Assembly: GCA_945902805.1 (NCBI GenBank)
Contig: CAMDMZ010000008.1
Span: 62,001 to 126,000 of the forward strand
Reading direction: 5' to 3'
Length of the DNA stretch: 64,000 nucleotides
DNA from: Propionivibrio dicarboxylicus
GTDB lineage: Bacteria > Pseudomonadota > Gammaproteobacteria > Burkholderiales > Rhodocyclaceae
A model generated the notes under the pieces. It was not told where the DNA came from. It did no database searches and saw nothing but the letters and a program-made list of their open reading frames with translations. A program made the position numbers and the translations under genes. Positions 53,713-62,551 of this stretch are shown one piece after another (the stretch's first letter is position 1; each line of letters opens with the position of its first letter).

Positions 53713-56700
53713 ATGAGTGCCCTCTATATCATCGCGGTCGGCCTCGGCTCCGCCTTCGTGCTCGGCATGCTGAATGAGCGCCAGAAAAATCTGGGCTACG
53801 TCATCACGCTGGCCGCCTTGACCGTCATGAGCGCTATCTCGGCGCAATGGCTAATCATTTTCGCGGCGACCGGCGCGCATCCGATCGATATCTTTACCGC
53901 CGGTACCCAGCCGCCATTCGCCATCAACCTGCGCATGGGTGTGATCGAGTCAGCGCTCACCTTATTGATCAGCCTGACTGGCTTGCTTTCCGCGATACAC
54001 ATGGGCAATGCCCTGGTGGCAAGAGGGCGACGAGCCATGGCGGTGCTGGTGATCGCGATCATGGCCCTGTGTGGCATCGTGCTGACGCGGGACATCTTCA
54101 ACCTGTTTGTGTTCTTCGAGCTGATCGTCATTGCCACCGGTGGCATGGTGCTGCTCTCCGACGACGAACGTGCGGTATCGGCCGGCTTCAAGTACCTGAT
54201 CGTTTCGCAGTTCATCTCGGTCTTGCTGCTGATCGGCATCATCTTCGCCTATCACGCGACGGGCACCCTGAACATTGATGGCATGGCGGAGCAGGGCGCA
54301 TCGGCCTTTGCGCTGGCCTTCTTCCTGATGTTCATTGCCGTCATCGCCGAACTGAAGCCTTTCCCGGCCAACGGCTGGGCACTGGATATCTATGAATCGT
54401 CGCACCCCGGTTTTTCGGCGATCTTCTCGGCCGCAACCGGTACGGCTGTCTTGTTCGCCGTCGATAAGCTGCTGTTGATCGGTGGTGCCGAATGGTTCCC
54501 GGTCGCCAGTGGGGTCGGTATCGTCACCTTTGTCGGCGCCAATTTGCTGGCCCTGCCGCAAACCAACGATCGCCGTCTGCTCGGCTATTCGTCCATTGCC
54601 CAGACTGGTCTGATCCTTACTGTGCTCGGCCAGCAGGACATTCTTGGTCAAAACTATCTCTTCATCGCCGGTGGTTTGCTGCTGGCCCATGCCGTTGCCA
54701 AAGCGGGCCTTTACTGGCTGTCGGATCTCGTCGCCAGCCGTCAGCTCACCGCCTGGGCCGCGCTGAAGGAACGGCCGCTGCTGGTGTTCGCCTTCGTCAC
54801 TTTTGTCGCCATGCTCTGCGGCCTGCCCCCTTTCCCCGGTTTCTACGCCAAGTGGGAACTGGCGCATGCCCTCGCCGCCGAAGGCCGCATGGCGATGCTC
54901 GCCCTGATTCTGTTTGGCGCGCTGCTCGAAGCCGGTTATCTCTTCCGCTGGTTTGGCTATCTCATCAAACGTGAGTCGGACGAGAAAGTCGTTTGCTCGG
55001 CGACGCAGGCTATTCCGGTATTTGCCGCAGTAATCGCCGGCTGGGTACTGGGTTTCGTCTGGGGCGAACTGTCAGTGACTCGTTTCGGCCTGAACAACCT
55101 TTTATTGACCTTGCCCCTGCTGTTTGCGCTGAGCTTCCTGCTGATCGAGTGGGCGCCGGCCTGGCTGAAGAACACCGTCGCGATTGGCGGCATGGTGGCC
55201 TTCTTCGTAATGACCTACGCCGAATACGATCCGCTGCGCCTGATCTTCGCTGTGATCTTCCTCATCGGTGGCGCCATCACACTGCTTGCCAGCTACTCTG
55301 CCCATGGTCGTCGCGTTGGTTTTTACCCGGCAGCGATGCTGATGTACGCCGGCATGATCATGCTGATCCGCACGACCGACAGCTTCGGCTTCTTCGCTGC
55401 CTGGGAATTGCTGACCGTCGGTTCCTACTTCCTGATTCTGCGTGGCAAGGAATCCGAGCCACACGCGCTGTCCTACATCCTTTTTTCGCTGGGTGGCGCT
55501 TTCCTAATTCTGGCCGGATTTGCCTTGGCGGCAAGCGCCGTCCCGCCAGCACCGACTTTTTCGCTCGCCAATCTGGCGGCCCTGACAGCGCCCGTCGCGC
55601 CCTGGGTTTTCGTCCTGCTCGCCGTGGGCTTCATGACCAAGACCGCCGCGATCGGTGTGCATATCTGGCTGCCCGGTGCTCACGCCGAAGCAGAAACCGA
55701 TGTCTCGCCAATGGTCTCCGGCATCCTGCTCAAGGCCGGTCTGTACGGGCTGTTCGTATTGCTGATGGCGATGGGTAAGCAGCAGCTCTTTGGCATTGAG
55801 CTGACTCACGCTTTGCTCTGGATCGCCGCCCTGACGGCACTGCTTGGCAACCTGATGGCGATTTTCCAGGAAGATGGCAAGCGCCTGCTCGCCTACTCCT
55901 CCATCGGCCAGATGGGCTATGCGGTATTCGGTCTGGCGCTGATGAACCATCTCGGCTGGCTGATGGCGCTGATGTTCGTCATCAACCACTACATCTACAA
56001 GGCCATGCTGTTCTTGTCCGTCGGCGGTGTGGCCAAGCGTACCGGTACCCGCGACATGTACAAGATGGGTGGTCTGATTACCCTGATGCCGCTTTCATTC
56101 ATCGCCACCCTGATCGGCATCATTGCCGTCTCGGGCGTGCCACCACTGTCGGGTTTTGGCGGACGCTGGATTTTCTACAACGCGATCATGACGTCTGACG
56201 TGCGCATGCCGATGGTCATCCTGTTCCTTGCTGGCCCGATTGCCTTCCTTTACCTGTTCCGCTTGATCTATACGATCTTCCTCGGTCAGTTGAAGGATGA
56301 GTTCCGTCGTGTCAAGGAAGCGCCGTTCTGGATCGTGCTGCCGCAAATGATCTACGTTGCACTGTTGATGATCTTCGCCGTTTTCCCTGGTATCGCGCTG
56401 CGTCGTGTCGATGAATACCTCAACCAGTTCTTCCCCGAAGGCGGCCTCGGGTGGTCGGGTAACGAGATTACCAGCGCCTATGGTTACTGGAACCCAGTCT
56501 CGATCATGATCATCATCTGCGTCATCTTCGGTGTCCTGTTGGCCTGGTTAATGTTCGTCGATCGCAAGGCGCAGAAGGTCAAGCAGTTCAATATCGTGTT
56601 CTCTGCCGAGGCGCCGTATCGCCCCGAGACGACACACTTCGCCTGGAACTTCTTTGCACCGTATCGTAAGGCGCTGGGCTTCCTGGTGCTGCCGTTGGCC

Positions 56701-56844
56701 ACCATGTTCTGGGGAACCATTACTGGTCTGCTGCACACTGGAGCCGACATTGCCCGGCGTTTCTACACCGGTAACGGCCAGACCTACGCCTTCCATTTCC
56801 TGTTGTTCGTCATCGTGGCCTACGCCATCCGGATAGGGTTCTGA
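53713..56844 (+). CDS. Fused double antiporter subunit (MbxH'-MbxH / NuoL-M-N-like)
   Basis: 1043 residues, about 28 helices: two complete antiporter-like modules in one chain. Module 1 has the TM5 glutamate in FNLFVFFELIVIATGG and the lysine region in AELKPFPANGWALDIYESSHPG. Module 2 repeats this with FFAAWELLTVGSYF and MTKTAAIGVHIWLPGAHAEAETDVSPMVSG. Both keep the residues essential for ion translocation. Two separate H-type genes exist in archaeal Mbx operons; the fusion appears unusual. An in-frame dispersed element copy encodes AVPPAPTF at about residues 609-616, in a loop between helices of the second module. Confidence 0.9.
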   Translation: MSALYIIAVGLGSAFVLGMLNERQKNLGYVITLAALTVMSAISAQWLIIFAATGAHPIDIFTAGTQPPFAINLRMGVIESALTLLISLTGLLSAIHMGNALVARGRRAMAVLVIAIMALCGIVLTRDIFNLFVFFELIVIATGGMVLLSDDERAVSAGFKYLIVSQFISVLLLIGIIFAYHATGTLNIDGMAEQGASAFALAFFLMFIAVIAELKPFPANGWALDIYESSHPGFSAIFSAATGTAVLFAVDKLLLIGGAEWFPVASGVGIVTFVGANLLALPQTNDRRLLGYSSIAQTGLILTVLGQQDILGQNYLFIAGGLLLAHAVAKAGLYWLSDLVASRQLTAWAALKERPLLVFAFVTFVAMLCGLPPFPGFYAKWELAHALAAEGRMAMLALILFGALLEAGYLFRWFGYLIKRESDEKVVCSATQAIPVFAAVIAGWVLGFVWGELSVTRFGLNNLLLTLPLLFALSFLLIEWAPAWLKNTVAIGGMVAFFVMTYAEYDPLRLIFAVIFLIGGAITLLASYSAHGRRVGFYPAAMLMYAGMIMLIRTTDSFGFFAAWELLTVGSYFLILRGKESEPHALSYILFSLGGAFLILAGFALAASAVPPAPTFSLANLAALTAPVAPWVFVLLAVGFMTKTAAIGVHIWLPGAHAEAETDVSPMVSGILLKAGLYGLFVLLMAMGKQQLFGIELTHALLWIAALTALLGNLMAIFQEDGKRLLAYSSIGQMGYAVFGLALMNHLGWLMALMFVINHYIYKAMLFLSVGGVAKRTGTRDMYKMGGLITLMPLSFIATLIGIIAVSGVPPLSGFGGRWIFYNAIMTSDVRMPMVILFLAGPIAFLYLFRLIYTIFLGQLKDEFRRVKEAPFWIVLPQMIYVALLMIFAVFPGIALRRVDEYLNQFFPEGGLGWSGNEITSAYGYWNPVSIMIIICVIFGVLLAWLMFVDRKAQKVKQFNIVFSAEAPYRPETTHFAWNFFAPYRKALGFLVLPLATMFWGTITGLLHTGADIARRFYTGNGQTYAFHFLLFVIVAYAIRIGF
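55536..55561 (-). repeat. Dispersed element copy 12 (inside fused antiporter gene)
   Basis: Exact consensus copy read in frame as AVPPAPTF between hydrophobic helices. Its perfect conservation inside a long gene suggests recent insertion or selection. Confidence 0.85.
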
Positions 56845-56846
56845 TC

Positions 56847-57752
56847 ATGTCCTTCGACTGGATGAAAATCCCCTACTCGCTGCTGACGCTATTCATTGTC
56901 GTCAATTACGGCTTCCTACTGAATGCACTGATCCAGAAGATCGGTGCCCGCGTCGGTCGCCGCCATGGCATCCCGATCTGGCAGAACTATGTGGACATGA
57001 TCAAGAACTACGGTCTGCGTAGCTCGATCACCCATGGCGTGATGTTCTACCTCGGCCCGGTGTTCCGTCTCTCCGGCGGTGTTGGCCTCCTGCTGTTTGT
57101 GCCGACCATCTACGGTTCGTACATGTTCTCCAACCTGTCGTTCGCCGGCGACCTGATCCTCGCGCTCTACTTCGTTTTTTTTGGAACCTTGGGTATGGCG
57201 CTAGGCGCCGGCGAGAGCGGTCACCCGCACGCCGCGATCGGCATCACGCGCGGTTTGTCGCAGATGACCGCAGCCGAGCTACCCTTTGGTCTCGCCGTGT
57301 TCTCGGTTGCATTGCAGTACCAGACCCTGTCGGTGACCGAGATCGTCGCTGCGCAGCAAGGTGGAATACTGAACTGGACGCTATTCACCAATCCGTTGGC
57401 GGTTACCGCCGCGATGCTTGGCTTCCTTGGTTCGATGATGAGGCCGCCGTTCGATGTGGTGCTCGCGCCGCAGGAAATCCCGATCGGTCCGCCGACCGAG
57501 TACCACTCCTCGTATCTGGCATTGATGCAGACCAACCGTGCGATCTTCCCGGTGGCCAAGATCGTGATCTACATGAATCTGTTTTTCGGCGGCGCGGATG
57601 ACTGGCTGACGTTCTGCTTCAAGGTATTCCTTATTTATCTGTGGTCGGCCTTCGTTGGCGTAGTGTTCCCGCGCTTCCGCGTTGAGCAGTCGATCCGCTG
57701 GTTCCTGGTCTGGGCCGTGCCGCTCGGCGTTCTTTCGATTGTGGTGGTCTAG
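56847..57752 (+). CDS. NuoH-like membrane subunit (MbxM)
   Basis: 301 residues, about eight helices. NuoH-type landmarks: RVGRRHGIPIWQNYVDMIKNYG, LGAGESGHPHAAIGITRGLSQMTAAELPFGL (conserved quinone-loop Glu region) and SMMRPPFDVVLAPQEIPIGPPTEY. It is the anchor joining the hydrophilic redox arm to the Mrp arm. It starts two bases after the fused antiporter gene. Confidence 0.9.
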   Translation: MSFDWMKIPYSLLTLFIVVNYGFLLNALIQKIGARVGRRHGIPIWQNYVDMIKNYGLRSSITHGVMFYLGPVFRLSGGVGLLLFVPTIYGSYMFSNLSFAGDLILALYFVFFGTLGMALGAGESGHPHAAIGITRGLSQMTAAELPFGLAVFSVALQYQTLSVTEIVAAQQGGILNWTLFTNPLAVTAAMLGFLGSMMRPPFDVVLAPQEIPIGPPTEYHSSYLALMQTNRAIFPVAKIVIYMNLFFGGADDWLTFCFKVFLIYLWSAFVGVVFPRFRVEQSIRWFLVWAVPLGVLSIVVV

Positions 57753-57758
57753 GTGTAA

Positions 57759-58406
57759 ATGGCGATGAAACCCGAACTAATGAAGCGCATGGTGAAAGGC
57801 CCGGACGGCCTCGAATTCGAGGTCGAGCCGCTGCGCGACTATTACTGCGAGGCACCGCCGACAGTGATGCCGGCCGCCTATATCAAGATCGTCGAAGACC
57901 TGTTCAACTGGGCTCGCGCCGAGTCGATCTGGATTCTCGGCTTCGGCACTGGTTGCGGCGCCATCGAGATGCGCCCGTTGATGACGCCGCGCTTCGATGC
58001 CTACCGTTACGGCGTGCAATGGCGACCGACGCCGCGCCAGGCCAACCTGTTCATCATTTCCGGTTACTTGTCGACCAAGACCCTGAAGCGCGCGATTCGT
58101 GCCTACGAGCAGATGCAGAATCCGAAATACGTGATCGGCCTGGGTTCCTGCACCATCAACGGCGGCATGTATTGGGATTCCTACAACACCATCAAGCGCC
58201 TCGATGACTATCTGCCGGTCGACCTCTACATCGCCGGTTGCATGCCGCGCCCGGAAGCGCTCCTGTCGGGGTTCATGGATCTGAAGAAACTCATCCGTGC
58301 CGGCAAGGGCGAAGGCGCCAACAAGTACGTCGAGAATTTCGATTGGTACAAGGCCAACCAGAAACGTGTCATCCACGACTGGGATATGCCGGACTACAAC
58401 TGGTGA
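57759..58406 (+). CDS. NuoB-like iron-sulfur subunit (MbxJ)
   Basis: 215 residues. Fold landmarks: WILGFGTGCGAIEM, VQWRPTPRQANLFIISGYLSTKT, GSCTINGGMYWDSYN and YIAGCMPRPEALLSGFMDL. Ligands to the terminal cluster are Cys66, Cys131 and Cys161. The position of the second cysteine of the NuoB CC pair is Gly67, and the extra Cys of Mbh-type CxxC is absent, so only three of four usual ligands are visible; Cys30 is the one other candidate. It lies six bases after the NuoH-like gene. Confidence 0.88.
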   Translation: MAMKPELMKRMVKGPDGLEFEVEPLRDYYCEAPPTVMPAAYIKIVEDLFNWARAESIWILGFGTGCGAIEMRPLMTPRFDAYRYGVQWRPTPRQANLFIISGYLSTKTLKRAIRAYEQMQNPKYVIGLGSCTINGGMYWDSYNTIKRLDDYLPVDLYIAGCMPRPEALLSGFMDLKKLIRAGKGEGANKYVENFDWYKANQKRVIHDWDMPDYNW

Positions 58407-58954
58407 TGACGACTTTGACAATCATGCGCGAACTACATACCCGACTGAAGGCGCTGTTCCCCGTCGGCGAACTGACCGAGCAGCGGCCGGCCCTCGGTTT
58501 CGTTACCGTGCCGAAGGAACATCTGCGGACGACGCTGATGCATCTGCGGGTTAAGGAAGGCTTTACCCATCTGGTGTTGCTGACGGCTGTCGATTGGCTC
58601 GAAGAGGGCCAGTTCCAACTGACCTATCTGCTTTCCAATCGGCCGCTGGCCATTGATCTTGGCCTGCGCGTGATGTTGCCACGTGACGCGGCGACCATGG
58701 AAAGCATTCACGATGTGTGGCCAACGGCAGCAACCTACCAGCGTGAGCTGCGCGAAATGTTTGGTATCGACTTTCCCGGTAGTCCGCGTCTGCATGAAGA
58801 ATTTATCCTCGAAGGCTGGAAAGACATTCCGCCCTACCGACGCGATTTCGATACATTGAAATACGCGAATGAGAGCTACAGCCAGCGCCCGGGGCGCGAG
58901 ACCCACGACCCGGCCACGCATATGAAGCAACAGCTTTATCCGAACGGGCGCTGA
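58406..58954 (+). CDS. NuoC-like subunit (MbxK)
   Basis: 182 residues from the ATG at 58406 that shares a base with the previous stop (TGATG); ATG at 58424 is an alternative. It carries the NuoC end motif RELREMFGIDFPGSPRLHEEFILEGWKDIPPYRRDF. Structural subunit of the hydrophilic arm next to the NuoD-like protein. Confidence 0.9.
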   Translation: MTTLTIMRELHTRLKALFPVGELTEQRPALGFVTVPKEHLRTTLMHLRVKEGFTHLVLLTAVDWLEEGQFQLTYLLSNRPLAIDLGLRVMLPRDAATMESIHDVWPTAATYQRELREMFGIDFPGSPRLHEEFILEGWKDIPPYRRDFDTLKYANESYSQRPGRETHDPATHMKQQLYPNGR

Positions 58955-58955
58955 T

Positions 58956-60134
58956 ATGAACCTTTTTGCTCCCGACCGCAGCCAGTACCCCGCCAAGAAA
59001 GCCGATGGCACGAACGATATCGACCTGACCTCCGGCAAGTATCTCAAACTTTGGCAAGGCCCGAACCACCCCGGCATCACCGGCAATATGTCGGTGGAAC
59101 TGACCGTCTGCGGCGACGAAGTGGTGGAAGGCAAAACCCACGTGGGCTACTTGCACCGTGGTTTCGAAAAACTGATGGAGCGGCGCACCTTCATTCAGGT
59201 CTTCCCTATCGTTTGCCGCGTTTGCGTACCGGAACCCGACTTCAACGAGTATTGCTACGCCGCAGCCGTCGAAGATCTGGCCGGCATCCAGGTGCCGGAA
59301 CGCGCCGACTGGATTCGCGCGCTCATCCTCGAGATGGGGCGCATCAATAGCTACATGATGTATCTCGGCGGCCAGGCTGGTTCACTCGGTCAGGGCGTTA
59401 TCGGCCAATGGACCACCTACGCCCGAGATTTGATGCTCGATCGCTTCGAGGAACTGACCGGCGCGCGGATTTATCACATGTTCATCCTGCCCGGCGGCGT
59501 CCGTGATGGTCTGCCGGACGGCTTCGATGCACGCATGGAAGAGACGCTCAAGGAAGTTGAACGGACCCTGAAAGATGTCTGGGACGTGATGTTCTGCAAC
59601 GCCGTGTTCAAGAAGCGCACCGTGGGCCTGGGCGTGATCGATCCGTCGTGGCTGGAAGACTATGGCGTCACCGGCCCCAACGCCCGTGCCGCCGGGGTCG
59701 CCAAGGACGTGCGCAAGGACCAGCCGTATCTGATCTATGACCAACTCGATTTCGAGCCGCCAATTGGTCACAATTCGGACATCTACACGCGTGCCGACGT
59801 GCGTCGTCGCGATGTGCAGGTGTCGGTCGACCTGATCCGCCAGATGCTGGCAAAAATGCCGCGTACCGGCCCGGTGATGGCAACGATTCCCAATGTGCTG
59901 CACTGGAAAATTCCGCGTGGCGAAACCTATATTCGTGGCGAGTGTTCGCGCGGTGAATATGGCTACTATCTGGTGACCGACGGCAGTGGCTACCCGCGTC
60001 GTATCAATGTGCGAGGGCCGTCCTACACCCACGCCATGGCTTTGCTGGAACGGATGATCGTCAACATCAACATTTCCGACGTCGCAGCACTGATGGTGTC
60101 GCTGCACACCTATCCGCCGGAAATCGAAAGATGA
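58956..60134 (+). CDS. NuoD-like catalytic subunit lacking nickel ligands (MbxL)
   Basis: 392 residues. Fold landmarks: GPNHPGITGNMSVELTVCGDEV, THVGYLHRGFEKLMERRTFIQVFPIVCRVC, NEYCYAAAVEDLAGIQVPERADWIRALILEMGRINSYMMYLGG and the end DVAALMVSLHTYPPEIER. NiFe hydrogenases bind nickel with an N-terminal and a C-terminal CxxC. Here Cys87-RV-Cys90 remains at the N-terminal side but the C-terminal CxxC is missing, so nickel cannot be bound as in a hydrogenase. This matches the Mbx (sulfane reductase) and complex I line. Confidence 0.88.
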   Translation: MNLFAPDRSQYPAKKADGTNDIDLTSGKYLKLWQGPNHPGITGNMSVELTVCGDEVVEGKTHVGYLHRGFEKLMERRTFIQVFPIVCRVCVPEPDFNEYCYAAAVEDLAGIQVPERADWIRALILEMGRINSYMMYLGGQAGSLGQGVIGQWTTYARDLMLDRFEELTGARIYHMFILPGGVRDGLPDGFDARMEETLKEVERTLKDVWDVMFCNAVFKKRTVGLGVIDPSWLEDYGVTGPNARAAGVAKDVRKDQPYLIYDQLDFEPPIGHNSDIYTRADVRRRDVQVSVDLIRQMLAKMPRTGPVMATIPNVLHWKIPRGETYIRGECSRGEYGYYLVTDGSGYPRRINVRGPSYTHAMALLERMIVNINISDVAALMVSLHTYPPEIER

Positions 60135-60148
60135 GTGAGGAATAAGCG

Positions 60149-61948
60149 ATGAGTATCAAAGACGTCCTCTCTCCCTTCACCGCGTGGAAGAACCTCTTCC
60201 GCGATCCGGTGACGATTCCCGATCCGTTCAATGACCGGCCCGGTGCGCCGCGTTACCGCGGCTTCCATCAGAATGATGTGGTCAAGTGCATAGGCTGCGG
60301 CACCTGCGAGACCATCTGCCAGAACGGCGCCATCGATATGGTTCCGGTCGAAGGCATCGCGACCAAACAGGGTGATTCGGGCTTGCGCCCGCGCATCGAT
60401 TATGGCCGCTGCTGCTGGTGTGCGCTATGTGTCGATGTCTGCATGACCAAGTCGCTCACCATGTCCAACGCCTACACCTGGGTGGAAAGCGATCCCGACC
60501 TGTTCCGCTTCACTCCCGGCGTCGACAAGAAAGACTGGGACAACGCCGAACTCGGCTACCGTCGTCCGGAAGAACATCGCCTGACGGCGCAGACGCGCTT
60601 GCACATGGGAGAAATGGAGCCCGAAGAGCGCATCCATTCCTTCAGCGAAATCGTCGATGGCTACTCGGTGGAAGAGGCGCAATTTGAAGCCGACCGCTGC
60701 GTTTCCTGCGGCCTGTGCATCGCTACGTGCCCCACGCACATGTCGATTCCGGACTACATCAAAGCGGTGCGCGACGGCGACTACGATCGCGGCGTGCAAC
60801 TGCTTTACGAAACCAATCCCTTCTCCGGCATCTGCGGCCGTGTGTGCACACACAAGTGCGAAACCACCTGCGCCGCCCGTCATGAAGGCGACCCGATCGC
60901 CATTCGCTGGCTCAAGCGCCACATCATGGATCAGGTATCGGTAGATCAGATCAAGAAGATCGTTGGCAGCTCGGCGGCGCCTACCGGCAAGAAAGTCGCC
61001 ATCGTCGGCGCCGGCCCAGCCGGCCTCACAGCCGCCTTTGATCTGGCGAAGCTGGGCCACGCAGTCACCGTCTATGAAGCGCTCGACAAACCCGGTGGCA
61101 TGACGCGCTGGGGCATTCCCGAATATCGCCTGCCGTATGACATCATCGACCAGGACGTGGACATCATTCGCTCGGTGGGTGTCGACATCCGCTGCAATGT
61201 GCGGATCGGCAAAGATGTCGCACTCGACGACTTGAAGCAAAAAAACGATGCCGTTCTGCTTGGCCTCGGCCTGCAACTCGGCCGCGCCACCCGGACTCCT
61301 GGTAGCGACCATCCGGATGTGCGCAAGGCTGTTGACCTGCTGCGTCAGGCCACCGCCGGCGAAGATTTTGGTACGCCACGCGAGGCCGTGGTGATCGGTG
61401 GAGGCAACGTCGCGATGGACATCGCGCGCACGCTGGCACGTTTGCAAAAGAAGGCTTTTGGCGAAGTCAAGGTCATCCTGACAGCGCTCGAAGATCGCGC
61501 GCACTTTCTCGCTGACCCCGATGAAATTAAGGAAGCTGGCGAAGAGGGTGTGTTGATTCTCGATGCCCGTGGTCCGCAGAAGGTCGTGGTCGAGAACGGT
61601 AAGGTCACTGGCTTGAAAACCTGGCGTGTGAAAGCCATCTTCGACGAACAGGGCCGCTTTGCGCCGAGTTTCGATGAGGCCGACGAACAGTTCCACGCCG
61701 GCAGTATGGTGGTCGAAGCCATCGGCCAGATGACCGATGCCAGTCTGCTTGGCGACGCACTGACGGAACTTTTGAAATGGAATCGTGGTCGCATCGAAGT
61801 GGATAGTGGCGGGCGTACCAGCGAATCCTGGTTATGGGCGGCCGGCGACATGGTGCGTGGCCCGGATGTGGTCACCGCCGTTGCCGACGGTCATCGCGTT
61901 GCTGCAAGCATTCACGCTACCTTGATTCCAGTGGAGAAAAAAGTATGA
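60149..61948 (+). CDS. NuoI-like ferredoxin fused to GltD/NfnL-like flavoprotein
   Basis: 599 residues. Residues 1-110: two 4Fe-4S motifs as in NuoI/MbxN (CIGCGTCETICQNGAIDM; CCWCALCVDVC). Residues about 180-260: a further cluster region as in the glutamate synthase small subunit (CVSCGLCIATCPTHMS; CGRVCTHKCETTCAARHEGDPIAI). From about 284: FAD site VAIVGAGPAGLTAAFDLAKLGHAVTVYEA with GGMTRWGIPEYRLP. Near 417: NAD(P) site VVIGGGNVAMDIARTLARL. It would let NAD(P)H or ferredoxin donate to or receive electrons from the complex, replacing NuoEFG. The fusion of the arm's ferredoxin to such a flavoprotein is unusual. Confidence 0.88.
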   Translation: MSIKDVLSPFTAWKNLFRDPVTIPDPFNDRPGAPRYRGFHQNDVVKCIGCGTCETICQNGAIDMVPVEGIATKQGDSGLRPRIDYGRCCWCALCVDVCMTKSLTMSNAYTWVESDPDLFRFTPGVDKKDWDNAELGYRRPEEHRLTAQTRLHMGEMEPEERIHSFSEIVDGYSVEEAQFEADRCVSCGLCIATCPTHMSIPDYIKAVRDGDYDRGVQLLYETNPFSGICGRVCTHKCETTCAARHEGDPIAIRWLKRHIMDQVSVDQIKKIVGSSAAPTGKKVAIVGAGPAGLTAAFDLAKLGHAVTVYEALDKPGGMTRWGIPEYRLPYDIIDQDVDIIRSVGVDIRCNVRIGKDVALDDLKQKNDAVLLGLGLQLGRATRTPGSDHPDVRKAVDLLRQATAGEDFGTPREAVVIGGGNVAMDIARTLARLQKKAFGEVKVILTALEDRAHFLADPDEIKEAGEEGVLILDARGPQKVVVENGKVTGLKTWRVKAIFDEQGRFAPSFDEADEQFHAGSMVVEAIGQMTDASLLGDALTELLKWNRGRIEVDSGGRTSESWLWAAGDMVRGPDVVTAVADGHRVAASIHATLIPVEKKV

Positions 61949-62448
61949 CCGAAGGCACCCACGGCATCGATCGCCTGCGCGGCAAGACCAGCTTGCGCGA
62001 AATTCTCGACGTTGCCACCAGCTTCGAAGCCAGCGCGCGCGACTTTTATACCGATCTGATTCCGAAGGTTAGTAAGCGTATTCGTTACCTGGTTGAAGAA
62101 CTCGCGGCAGAAGAGCAAAGCCATTACGACCTCTTCAGTACGCTTGCCCAACGTTCCGACCTGACCGAGCAGGTCAAAGCTGAAATCGAGCGCACGGCGA
62201 GCGACAGCAAGTTTTCCGATTGCCTGCATGTGCCCGATCTCGGCGCTCAACCCGATGACCAGACCGTGTTGCAATACGCCATGGGCCGCGAGCATGCGGC
62301 GATGATGCACTATGGCGAACTGGCGAACACGACACCCGCCGGCCCGATTCGTGATTTGTTCGTCTACCTCGCCAGCGAAGAGACTAAGCACAAGCTCGAC
62401 CTCGAGAAGCTTTATTACGAGACCGTCCATCGCGGCGGCGGAGTGTAA
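61945..62448 (+). CDS. Ferritin-like (rubrerythrin-type) diiron protein
   Basis: 167 residues from the ATG at 61945, overlapping the upstream stop (ATGA). Four helices with the diiron ligands in SFEASARDFY, AAEEQSHYDLF, GREHAAMMHYGE and ASEETKHKLDLEKLYY. No rubredoxin tail. By family it reduces peroxide or stores iron, so it may protect the oxygen-sensitive complex encoded before it. Confidence 0.88.
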   Translation: MTEGTHGIDRLRGKTSLREILDVATSFEASARDFYTDLIPKVSKRIRYLVEELAAEEQSHYDLFSTLAQRSDLTEQVKAEIERTASDSKFSDCLHVPDLGAQPDDQTVLQYAMGREHAAMMHYGELANTTPAGPIRDLFVYLASEETKHKLDLEKLYYETVHRGGGV

Positions 62449-62459
62449 GTTGCGCCTGT

Positions 62460-62485
62460 AAAAAGTCGGTGCTGGCGGGACGGCG
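62460..62485 (+). repeat. Dispersed element copy 13 (after ferritin-like gene)
   Basis: Exact consensus copy 11 bases after the ferritin-like stop; the following gene is on the same strand, so it is not between convergent genes. Confidence 0.85.
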
Positions 62486-62551
62486 CGAATCAGGCTCACG
62501 GTCGGGAAAGTATCGTTTATCCTGCGCCTCCCGGTTTCTTGAAAGCAGGCG

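Noticed and set aside
51270-61948. Hydrogenase-4 or Mbh-type energy-converting hydrogenase
   Set aside because: The NuoD-like subunit lacks the C-terminal CxxC and the conserved hydrogenase motifs, so nickel binding is not possible in the known way.
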